A stretch of DNA of 12,784 nucleotides from CAZOMR01 sp964580655 (GTDB lineage: Bacteria > RBG-13-61-14 > CAZOMR01). The position numbers and the translations under genes are program-made. Positions 1 to 6,950 of the stretch are shown here, one piece after another; position 1 is the first letter of the stretch, and each line of letters starts with the position of its first letter. The notes beneath the pieces were generated by a model that saw only the letters and a list, made by a program, of their open reading frames with translations, was not told where the DNA came from and searched no databases. The stretch covers positions 1-12,784 of the forward strand of contig CAZOMR010000075.1 of assembly GCA_964580655.1 (NCBI GenBank). Reading direction: 5' to 3'.

Positions 1-19
1 TCGGGTATCAAGGACCGAA

Positions 20-83
20 TTAAACCCAAATAATGCAGTTGGGCGGAGAAATAAAAAATGGTAACTGCATTATTGGGGATTAA
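20..83. repeat. Long imperfect inverted repeat downstream of the operon
   Basis: The arms at 20-40 and 63-83 are complementary over 21 positions with two mismatches (A24/A79 and A28/G75). The inner 12 bp (29-40 with 63-74) match perfectly. The spacer is 22 nt (41-62) and A-rich. It lies about 100 nt beyond the stop codon of the last operon gene. No T-run follows either arm, so it is not a textbook intrinsic terminator. It could be a 3'-end stabilising or Rho-blocking hairpin, or a protein-binding dyad belonging to a gene left of the window. The rest of 1-183 shows no gene. Confidence 0.7.
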
Positions 84-183
84 ACGCCTTGGGGCTGGAC
101 TTGTCTTTTTATGTCCAGGTTGCTTTTGTCTTTCTTCTGACCAGCTTCAGAGACGGTGAAAGATTTCCTCATCCAGGCTCTGG

Positions 184-2049
184 TTAAGATCGCTTACCGC
201 CCTGGATATAAGCGTCTATGCCCTTTGCCGCTTCATGTCCGTTCACGATGGCGTGGATTACATCCGGCCCCTGGATTATGTCCCCGCCAAAGAAGAGCCA
301 GGGAACGCTGCTCTGGAAGAACTCATCCACCTTGATGCGCCTTCCTGCCTTCTCAATCTTTTCATCCAGTTCCTCAGGTATGAAAGACATGTCCGGGCCC
401 TGGCCGATGGCCTCGATTATCATGTCTCCCTCCAGGAACATCTTGTCCTCCTTGTTGAACTTCGGGTTGAACCGCCCCTCTTCATCGAACACCGAGGTGC
501 ACTCCACTGTATGAAGGCCCTTTATTTCACCTGATTCTATCTCTATCCTGTCCGGTCCCCGCGCGGGGTAGATGACTATGCCCTCCTCGCGGGACTCGTC
601 AATCTCCTCCCTGTCCGCCGGCATGATGTCCTCGGATTCAAGGCAACATGCAGTTAGATTCACCTGCCCATACTTTTTCATCTGCAAGCGCGCCATGCTC
701 CGGGCTATGTCCATGGCTACATTGCCCCCGCCGATCACTACTATCTTTTTGCCCACCATGATTTCTTTACCCTCGGTGATGTCCCCGAGAAGGTTGAGGG
801 CCTGAAAAACTTTGGGATGGTCGGTCCCTTCAACCCTGGTGCTACGGCCCATATGCAGGCCCGTGGCAATGAAAACAGCAGCATAGTCCCTGTGCAGTTC
901 ATCCAGGGTGATATCCCTGCCCACTCGAGTGTTGCACCTGATTTCCACACCTAAAGACTTTATATATTCTATGTCCTTGTCAAGCATGTCATATGGCATC
1001 CTGTACTCCGGAACGCCGTAGCGGGGTATGCCTCCGGGCTTTGACCGTGATTCGAAGATGGTGGACTTGTGACCCATCAAGGCAAGGAAGTAGGCGCAGC
1101 TGAGCCCTGCCGGGCCGGCGCCCACGATTGCGACCTTTTTTATGTCCTTTTCTTCCAGGGACTCGGTCCCCAGAACCTTTTTGTAATCTTCCAGTGAAAC
1201 CTGGTCCATGGCAAAGCGCTTGAGCCACCGAATGGACACGGGCTCGCCACGCTTGCCAATGCTACAAGCCTCCTCGCACCTGTGAGTGCATATCCTTCCG
1301 CAAATGCTGGGCAGGGGATTGGTCTCGTAGATCACCCTGGCCGCCTCACCATAGTCGGCATCCCATATAGCACGGACATACCGGGAAATGCCCATATTGG
1401 CCGGACAGGCTTCCTCGCAAAGCGCGCACTCCAGGCACCTGGAGGCCTCCTTACGAGCTTCCTCTTCCGCGTATCCCTGGACCATTTCCAGAAAAGAAGT
1501 CCTTCTTTCTTCCGGCTTCATCACGGGCATGGGAACACGATCAAAGTCCACGAGGGAGTAGTCCTCATCGTAGACGAACCCAGGGTTTGCAGCCTGCCGG
1601 TGATTAATGCTCGCTTTCATAATGGAGTATTCGGATGCTGGTACGAAGGCCTGGTCGCCTGACTTCTCGCTGTCCGGCATATACAGGAAGCTGTCCGTAG
1701 CATGGTCAATGTGTATGTAGTCCCTGGCCAGGGACAGGCTTCCCGGGGGGCAGATGTCCACGCACAGCCCGCAGAAGCAACATCTGCCGTAGTCTATCTG
1801 CGGCAACTCATTCTTTTTGCCCGGCTCAGGCTTAATTTCGGGGACCTCTATCATTCTAATGGCCTGGTTGGGACATATATCAGCGCAGTTACCGCACCCG
1901 GTGCATTTTTCCCTCTCGTTTATATGAAGCCCCCGGTACCTTGAGGCCGTGGGCTTCTGTTCAAAGGGAAACCGGAAAGTATGCGGCTTTTGGAAGAGGT
2001 ACTTGAGTGCCACAAATGGACCGAAGAGGCTTTTTTTCTCTCTGATCAT
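184..2049 (-). CDS. NuoI/MbxN-like 2x[4Fe-4S] ferredoxin fused to GltD/NfnB-type FAD-NAD(P) oxidoreductase
   Basis: This 621 aa protein is the last gene of the operon. Residues 1-45 resemble the NuoI N-terminus, an amphipathic membrane-facing segment. Residues 49-59 (C49, C52, C55, C59) and 90-100 (C90, C93, C96, C100) form two [4Fe-4S] sites. A second Fe-S domain of the GltD/dihydropyrimidine dehydrogenase type follows at about 180-265 (C205, C208, C211, C215 and C250, C254, C258, C262). An FAD-binding Rossmann motif (GAGPAG, 310-315) comes next, then a nucleotide-binding Rossmann motif (GGGNVAMD, 440-447), and a C-terminal FAD-contacting GGD (588-590). After the second Rossmann strand the usual Arg-Arg is Leu470-Glu471, suggesting NAD(H) over NADP(H). 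The gene starts 7 bp after the NuoD-like stop codon, with a GGTGA-type ribosome site overlapping that stop. It probably exchanges electrons between pyridine nucleotide or ferredoxin and the NuoB-like subunit on the cytoplasmic side. The domain assignment is firm; the substrate is inferred. Confidence 0.93.
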   Translation of the reverse strand: MIREKKSLFGPFVALKYLFQKPHTFRFPFEQKPTASRYRGLHINEREKCTGCGNCADICPNQAIRMIEVPEIKPEPGKKNELPQIDYGRCCFCGLCVDICPPGSLSLARDYIHIDHATDSFLYMPDSEKSGDQAFVPASEYSIMKASINHRQAANPGFVYDEDYSLVDFDRVPMPVMKPEERRTSFLEMVQGYAEEEARKEASRCLECALCEEACPANMGISRYVRAIWDADYGEAARVIYETNPLPSICGRICTHRCEEACSIGKRGEPVSIRWLKRFAMDQVSLEDYKKVLGTESLEEKDIKKVAIVGAGPAGLSCAYFLALMGHKSTIFESRSKPGGIPRYGVPEYRMPYDMLDKDIEYIKSLGVEIRCNTRVGRDITLDELHRDYAAVFIATGLHMGRSTRVEGTDHPKVFQALNLLGDITEGKEIMVGKKIVVIGGGNVAMDIARSMARLQMKKYGQVNLTACCLESEDIMPADREEIDESREEGIVIYPARGPDRIEIESGEIKGLHTVECTSVFDEEGRFNPKFNKEDKMFLEGDMIIEAIGQGPDMSFIPEELDEKIEKAGRRIKVDEFFQSSVPWLFFGGDIIQGPDVIHAIVNGHEAAKGIDAYIQGGKRS

Positions 2050-2056
2050 TTCTTCA

Positions 2057-3154
2057 TCACCTGTCTATCTCCGGGGCTGCAATATTGAGGCTCATCATGA
2101 TGTGGCCCACATCTGATACGCTGGCCCCTTGCAGGAGTCTTTCAAGCACCAGCATGCCGGTTGGGTAAGAAGGCGTCCTGAAATACACCCGGTAGGGTTT
2201 ATTCGAGCCGTCGGAGACCATGTAAACGCCTTCCTCCCCCCTTGAGGATTCTATCTTCACATAAGTCTCGCCCGGGTTTATGTTCCATTTAAACGGGTTC
2301 GGGACCTTGTTCCACGCGGGTCCATCAGGCAATTGAGCGATAGCCTGTCTTATTATGGATATGCTCTGTTCCAGCTCGAGCCGGATCACAATGGCCCGGG
2401 AGTAAGAATCGCCGTCTTCCATGACGGGAACGTCGAACTTAAACTCTGAGTATGCTGCATAGGGCTCATCTTTCCTCACATCGTACCCCGCGCCTGTGGC
2501 CCTCAGGTTGGTGCCCGTAATTCCCAGGGAAATGGCTTGCTCGCGGGTGAGGGGGGCCACCCCCTGGGTCCTTTCCGCAAAGATGCGGTTGTTGAAGAAC
2601 AGGTCGTCATAGTCAGAGATCTTTTCTTCCAGATGATCGCAGGCTGCACAAAGCCTGTCCGCGAACCCGGGTGGCAGGTCCCGGCGTACCCCTCCCGGCC
2701 AAATATAGATGTGATACACCCGCCCTCCGCAGAGTTCTTCAAAAAGGTCCAGGAAATAGTCCCGGTCTCCCATGGCCCATTGTCCTATGGTGTCAAAACC
2801 GAGAAGGTTCCCAAATCCCCAAATCCAAAAGAGGTGTGAGCTGATCCTTGACATCTCCAGGACGATGCTCCTGATGTAATGACCCCGGGGAGGAACTTCC
2901 AGTCCTGCCAGGTCCTCTACAGCCATGGCATAGAGCATCTCGTTGGGGTCCGGGTCCATCACATTGATCCTGCATACCAGAGGGAAATTCTGGATATAGC
3001 TCCGGTATTCCATCAGCTTCTCAAAGCCCCGATGGAGGTATCCAGGATTGGAGCGGGCCTTGACCACGGTGTCTCCCTCAACATTGAGAATGATACCGAA
3101 GTTGCCTACCATGCCCACATGCTGTGGCCCGAAGTAAAGCTCGAGCTCCCTCAT
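2057..3154 (-). CDS. mbxL: NuoD/MbxL-like large subunit lacking Ni-Fe cysteines
   Basis: At 365 aa this is a complex I 49-kDa/[NiFe]-hydrogenase large-subunit homologue. The family N-terminus is clear (GYLHRGFEKL at 39-48, with the conserved His41), as is the C-terminal Ile-Asp-Arg ending (363-365) that matches NuoD. The first Ni-Fe motif (RxCGxC in hydrogenases) reads RINVMD at 62-67. The C-terminal DPCxxC is replaced by SLNIAAPEIDR. No Ni-Fe site can form, so it is not a hydrogenase. The Tyr of the complex I quinone pocket aligns with a non-Tyr residue. A CAAC at 169-172 lies outside the known ligand positions. The start overlaps the NuoC-like stop by 4 bp (ATGA). It should pair with the NuoB-like subunit next to the terminal [4Fe-4S] cluster. 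The position in the operon and the loss of cysteines support an Mbx-type assignment; the acceptor is unknown. Confidence 0.92.
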   Translation of the reverse strand: MRELELYFGPQHVGMVGNFGIILNVEGDTVVKARSNPGYLHRGFEKLMEYRSYIQNFPLVCRINVMDPDPNEMLYAMAVEDLAGLEVPPRGHYIRSIVLEMSRISSHLFWIWGFGNLLGFDTIGQWAMGDRDYFLDLFEELCGGRVYHIYIWPGGVRRDLPPGFADRLCAACDHLEEKISDYDDLFFNNRIFAERTQGVAPLTREQAISLGITGTNLRATGAGYDVRKDEPYAAYSEFKFDVPVMEDGDSYSRAIVIRLELEQSISIIRQAIAQLPDGPAWNKVPNPFKWNINPGETYVKIESSRGEEGVYMVSDGSNKPYRVYFRTPSYPTGMLVLERLLQGASVSDVGHIMMSLNIAAPEIDR

Positions 3155-3630
3155 CGCAGATTATCCTCCATTCCGAAGGCATTCTTCACATGCTCCCTTG
3201 TATTAAAGTCCTTCCTCATGGGAGGCGGACCCTGCCAGTTCTCGAGGAACATGGGGATAAGCCGGGGATTTCCCTCAAAGTTGACCCCGAACATCTCGTG
3301 TATCTCTCTTTCATAGGTCTGGGCGTGCTCAAACACGGGTATTGAGGATATTGCAACAGGCGAACTCCTGGGAATGCGCGTCTTTATCATGGCGTGGATT
3401 CTTTCCGTGTATGACCAGAGGTGATAAACAAGCTCGAATTCATCCTCCTTAAGCCAGTCGGTGCAAGAGATGGCGGAAAGATGGTCAAAGCCGTTTGCCT
3501 TGAAGAATATCAACGCTCCGGGCGCGGACTCCTTGACAAGGGTCACTATGATGCGTCCCTTTTTTTGCACCCTTGCCGTGGAGCCCTGGAAATTGGCTTC
3601 AACCATTTGTTTTATGTCTTGTTCCCGCAT
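3151..3630 (-). CDS. mbxK: NuoC/MbxK-like 30-kDa subunit
   Basis: This 159 aa soluble protein carries the complex I 30-kDa signature near its C-terminus: the EREIHEMFGV stretch, then an Asn-Pro-Arg-Leu segment, a Trp-Gln-Gly-Pro turn and the closing RKDF. It has no cofactor ligands. In the family it is a structural subunit that clasps the NuoD/NuoB pair in the peripheral arm. An AGGAT ribosome site lies about 8 nt before the ATG. The gene begins 5 bp after the NuoB-like gene and overlaps the NuoD-like gene by 4 bp. It is separate from NuoD rather than fused, and shorter than many NuoC proteins, as usual in hydrogenase-related complexes. Confidence 0.92.
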   Translation of the reverse strand: MREQDIKQMVEANFQGSTARVQKKGRIIVTLVKESAPGALIFFKANGFDHLSAISCTDWLKEDEFELVYHLWSYTERIHAMIKTRIPRSSPVAISSIPVFEHAQTYEREIHEMFGVNFEGNPRLIPMFLENWQGPPPMRKDFNTREHVKNAFGMEDNLR

Positions 3631-3635
3631 AACTT

Positions 3636-4193
3636 TTATCCTATTTGTGCATGTTCAGGTTTTGCAAACTTGGGGAGATGCGGAAGCACTTCCCGCTGGT
3701 TCCTCTCGTAATATTGGTAGTTCTCCTTGTATCGCTTGTACCCGGTCGCCGCATCATTATCTATCATCATCCACAGCTTCGTAACGGCTATGAATATGGC
3801 CTCGGGCCTGGGCATGCAGCCCGCTATCCATCCGTCCACCGGTATGTACTTGTCGAGCTCCTTTATGGTATTGTAAGAGTCCCAGTACATGCCTCCGTTG
3901 ATCGGGCATGAGCCAAACCCCACCACATACTTGGGGTCAAGCATCTGGTCGTAGGTACGAATGATAGCGCCCAGGGTCTTCATAGAGACATACCCGGTAA
4001 TCAGGAACATATTGCCCTGCCGGGGTGTTGCCATCGGCATGACCCCGAACCGCTCGGCATCCCACCGTGAGGTGAGGACGGGAGGAATCTCGATTATGCC
4101 GCATCCTGTGCAAAAGTAAACCGCCCACAACGAGTATTTTTGTCCCCACTTGGAAGGACTCTTTATAATTTTCCCTATTTCTTCCCTGTCCAT
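3636..4193 (-). CDS. mbxJ: NuoB/MbxJ-like [4Fe-4S] small subunit
   Basis: This 185 aa protein carries the terminal [4Fe-4S] cluster of the peripheral arm, equivalent to N2 of complex I or the proximal cluster of hydrogenases. Four candidate ligands are visible: C28 and C31 (CTGCG), C96 (GSCP) and C126 (GCMPRPE). The first pair is spaced CxxC, as in [NiFe]-hydrogenase and Mbh small subunits, not the adjacent CC of canonical NuoB, so it is of the hydrogenase-related lineage. The family GCxPRPE signature is intact. The C-terminal tail (about 145-185) is charged, with a Tyr-rich run. The gene starts 4 bp after the NuoH-like gene. It should take electrons from the ferredoxin-like fusion protein and pass them toward the NuoD-like active site. 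Confidence 0.94.
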   Translation of the reverse strand: MDREEIGKIIKSPSKWGQKYSLWAVYFCTGCGIIEIPPVLTSRWDAERFGVMPMATPRQGNMFLITGYVSMKTLGAIIRTYDQMLDPKYVVGFGSCPINGGMYWDSYNTIKELDKYIPVDGWIAGCMPRPEAIFIAVTKLWMMIDNDAATGYKRYKENYQYYERNQREVLPHLPKFAKPEHAQIG

Positions 4194-4197
4194 TCTT

Positions 4198-5097
4198 TTA
4201 TCTCCCTGTCAATAGAACAAGTATCAGGCCGAGCAGGGCTATCAGCGAGGGCCATTTCAGGCAATACCTCAAGGCCTGGTCAATCCTTACTCTGGGTAAG
4301 ACTGCACTTATCAAGAGGCCTGCCAAGAATATAACGAGCATCTTTACGAAGAAGGTCAGGAAGTTTGCACCCCCGCCCAGGAAAAGGTCCACATACAGGG
4401 CTACTACCACATAGGTATGAAAAGCCCCTTGCAAGGCGGCCAAGGCAAGATACTTTCCCCCAAGCTCGACCATGGGGCCGGAGGCAATCTCCTGAGGAGC
4501 ACCTGCTATATCAAAAGGTCTTATCCCCAACATCACCGGCAGAACCAGGAAGGTTGCAATAGCAGGAAGGGAGAGTCTCAACAGCCCCCAGTCAACAACC
4601 GACCCCTGCTGAGAATAGATAATCTCCACCAGGGAGGTGCTTTTGGTGTAAGTCATTACTGCAAGCAGGGAGAGCAGGAAGGGCACCTCATAAGCAAGGG
4701 CCAGGACGAACTTGCGGGATACCCCCATGCTGGCATTCGGGTTATGCGCCGCACCCGCTGCCAGGGCCATGCCCAAGGGAGAGAGAAGCATCAGGTAGAT
4801 GATCACCAGCAGGTCTCCGGACGAGGACAGGGGATGAATACCGCCTGCGGGTATGAAAAGCACGGTAACTATGGACCCGGCCAGTGCGAGCATCATACCG
4901 AAGCCGAATATCGGCCCGTGAGAGATGTTCTCCTCCTGGGTTACCAGCTTGATAACATCAATAAGTGGCTGATAGATAGGCGGGCCGTACCTTCGCTGAA
5001 TCCGAGCGAGTATCTTTCTTGACAGTCCAAGAAACAGCACCGCTATAAGAAAGGCGGCCAGTGGCAGGACGATGATCCATATAGCCTGAAAGATCAC
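4198..5097 (-). CDS. mbxM: NuoH/MbxM-like membrane anchor subunit
   Basis: This is a polytopic membrane protein of about 299 aa that joins the peripheral arm to the ion-pumping arm. Family marks are the QRRYGPP turn followed by QPLIDVIKL near the N-terminus, an Ala-Tyr-Glu-Val-Pro helix near residue 138, and a RPFDIAGAPQEIASGP loop followed by the VELGGKY stretch at about 193-216. That loop is typical of NuoH/HycD/MbhM proteins. I chose the GTG at 5097: a GGGGGA ribosome site sits 4 nt upstream and the start overlaps the preceding stop as GTGA. An in-frame TTG at 5109 would add four residues but has a weaker ribosome site. In complex I this subunit forms part of the quinone channel; whether a quinone binds here is unknown. 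Confidence 0.92.
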   Translation of the reverse strand: MIFQAIWIIVLPLAAFLIAVLFLGLSRKILARIQRRYGPPIYQPLIDVIKLVTQEENISHGPIFGFGMMLALAGSIVTVLFIPAGGIHPLSSSGDLLVIIYLMLLSPLGMALAAGAAHNPNASMGVSRKFVLALAYEVPFLLSLLAVMTYTKSTSLVEIIYSQQGSVVDWGLLRLSLPAIATFLVLPVMLGIRPFDIAGAPQEIASGPMVELGGKYLALAALQGAFHTYVVVALYVDLFLGGGANFLTFFVKMLVIFLAGLLISAVLPRVRIDQALRYCLKWPSLIALLGLILVLLTGR

Positions 5098-6950
5098 ATC
5101 TTCCCCCAAAGCTTCAAAATGATCAGCAGGGCCAGCATGAACACGATGTAGGCCGCATAGGTGTTCACATTGCCGGTATATATCTTCCTGAACCCGTCAA
5201 AGAATCCCTCCAGCTTTTCCACCATCCAGGCGTAGAAGCTGTCCACCCGGTCCCGCACAAAAGGCTCGATCAATTCATATACCCGCTCATAAAAGTGCGC
5301 GCTGTACTGGTATTTATCGGTCGGCACATATGATCCCGCGCCGTAGCTGTCGAACTGATCGACCCGGCGGGCCTTTTTTGGCAGGCCGAATAAAAAGTAA
5401 ACTATCATCAAAACGACAATCACGACAGCGAATATGTTGATTGTGTTCAGCTCGCCTACGGCCTCGGGCATGGCGTAAAGACCCGTGTGCAAGGCGGGGA
5501 GACCCATGGAGGCCTGGATGGCTCCGATGGCCTTGAGGGGTATTCCCGGCAGTATTCCAAAGAGGACTATCAGGGCGCCAAGTACTATCATGGGAATTTG
5601 CATGGACAAGGGCACTTCCTTTACATCCTGGAACTTTTGCGGAAGCTGGCCCAGAAAGATGTTATGCAGAAATTTAAACACGGAGAGGATAGTGCCCCAG
5701 GTGCCGATCAATGCGGCAAAGGCCAGGAAAGGATACTGCTCCACGATAAGGGTCTTGTAGATCATCCATTTGGATACGAAGCTACTCATGAGAGGCACGC
5801 CGATGAACCCGCAAATCCCGATCAGTCCTGCCAAGAATGTAACTGGCATCCTTTGAGCGAGCCCGCCCAGTTCATTCAACTCCCTTATGCCGCCTGTGCG
5901 CAGTTCCACCGCGCCTGCCACAAAGAATAGCAGCGCCACGCTCATGGCATAGCTCAAGGTATGGAATATGCCGCCGGCAATGCCCAGAGTGGTTCCAAAG
6001 GCTATGCCCAGGATCATGTATCCTCCCTGGCCCACACTGTGCCATGCCAGGAGCCGCTTGGAGTCCTCCTGCAGAAGGGCCATGAAAGTTGGTATCACTA
6101 TGGTTAAAGCGCTGATCCAGGCGAGGATGTACCAGAAGGTCAGGTGTCCCGAGCCGATCTTGTGAAGCAGTTCCATGCCCAGGATACCATACATGACCAG
6201 CACGAACCCGTAAACTCCCATTCTTACCAAAATCGAGGACAGGATAGCGGAGAAGGGAGACACCGCCTCGCTGTGCGCGTCGGGCAGCCATGTGTGCCCG
6301 GGCATGATGGCGTTCTTGATGCCGAAAGCGACAGTGAACATAAGCAAGATGAAGAGGTTGTAGCCGATGGAGTTTTGCGCCATGACCGAGGCCACCTGGC
6401 TTACCTGTAGACTGCCACAGTGCACATACAGGCTCAAGATGCCAAGTAGCATAGCGCACGACCCTACCATGGACATGATCATGTACTTGAGCCCTGCCGG
6501 GACCGCCTTGCCTCCCTTGTAGCTTATGAGTAGATAAGTGCTCCAGCTCATGATCTCCCAGAATACATAGAAGGATACCAGGTCGGCTGACAACACGATT
6601 CCCAGCATGGAGGCGTTCACCAGAAGCATGGCAAAGTAATAGAAGTTCAGCCGCTCCATGTTCTGCATGTATCGCATGGAAAAGACTATTGATAAAAGCC
6701 CCAGCGCTGCCACCACTGTGCCGAAGAACCAGGAAAGCGGCTCTATCCTGAACGAAAGCTTGATTCCCAGAAACGGCAGTGTGTAATAGTCCAGATGAAA
6801 CGACTGATTATACAACATGGCCACCAGCACCAGAGACGCCAAAGCCGTCAATATTGCCAGGGCGTTACGCAGCGGCCCGGAGACCTTGCCAGCCACATAG
6901 ACCAGCAATGCCCCGCCAAATGCAATAATCATTAACAAGGACAGTTCCAT
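5094..6950 (-). CDS. NuoL/MbxH'-like antiporter subunit with C-terminal lateral-helix extension
   Basis: This 618 aa polytopic protein is the second antiporter-like subunit (H' position). Residues 1-480 form the Proton_antipo_M-type core. Expected channel residues are present: E132 (FWEIMSW), K212 in the AFGIKNAIMP helix, the WLPDAH motif at 221-226, and K298 (SKRLLAWHSVGQ). The LVK of many relatives is LVR here (R243). After a helix near 500-523, residues about 550-593 form a charged, aromatic-rich segment rather than a simple membrane helix. A last hydrophobic helix (about 598-615) ends the protein. This resembles the lateral helix and anchor of NuoL, or MbhI fused to its neighbour. The ATG directly follows the stop codon of the preceding gene with no gap. 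It likely translocates H+ or Na+. Confidence 0.9.
   Translation of the reverse strand: MELSLLMIIAFGGALLVYVAGKVSGPLRNALAILTALASLVLVAMLYNQSFHLDYYTLPFLGIKLSFRIEPLSWFFGTVVAALGLLSIVFSMRYMQNMERLNFYYFAMLLVNASMLGIVLSADLVSFYVFWEIMSWSTYLLISYKGGKAVPAGLKYMIMSMVGSCAMLLGILSLYVHCGSLQVSQVASVMAQNSIGYNLFILLMFTVAFGIKNAIMPGHTWLPDAHSEAVSPFSAILSSILVRMGVYGFVLVMYGILGMELLHKIGSGHLTFWYILAWISALTIVIPTFMALLQEDSKRLLAWHSVGQGGYMILGIAFGTTLGIAGGIFHTLSYAMSVALLFFVAGAVELRTGGIRELNELGGLAQRMPVTFLAGLIGICGFIGVPLMSSFVSKWMIYKTLIVEQYPFLAFAALIGTWGTILSVFKFLHNIFLGQLPQKFQDVKEVPLSMQIPMIVLGALIVLFGILPGIPLKAIGAIQASMGLPALHTGLYAMPEAVGELNTINIFAVVIVVLMIVYFLFGLPKKARRVDQFDSYGAGSYVPTDKYQYSAHFYERVYELIEPFVRDRVDSFYAWMVEKLEGFFDGFRKIYTGNVNTYAAYIVFMLALLIILKLWGKM

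Noticed and set aside
33..83. 16-codon ORF across the inverted repeat
   Set aside because: It has no ribosome site, and the reading frame arises from the repeat itself.
95..118. Hairpin CTGGAC/GTCCAG as the operon terminator
   Set aside because: The stem is only 6 bp with a 12 nt loop, and no T-run follows on the minus strand.
2057..4193. [NiFe]-hydrogenase (Mbh/Ech) reading of the NuoB/C/D-like genes
   Set aside because: The small subunit has hydrogenase-like CxxC spacing, but the large subunit lacks both Ni-Fe Cys pairs, and no maturation genes are in the window.
4417..5022. 201-codon open frame on the plus strand
   Set aside because: It lies wholly antisense to the NuoH-like gene, with a low-complexity, Gln/His/Gly-rich product and no family motif.
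5872..6459. 195-codon minus-strand frame inside the H' antiporter gene
   Set aside because: It is a shifted reading of the H' gene, which has clear motifs in the other frame.
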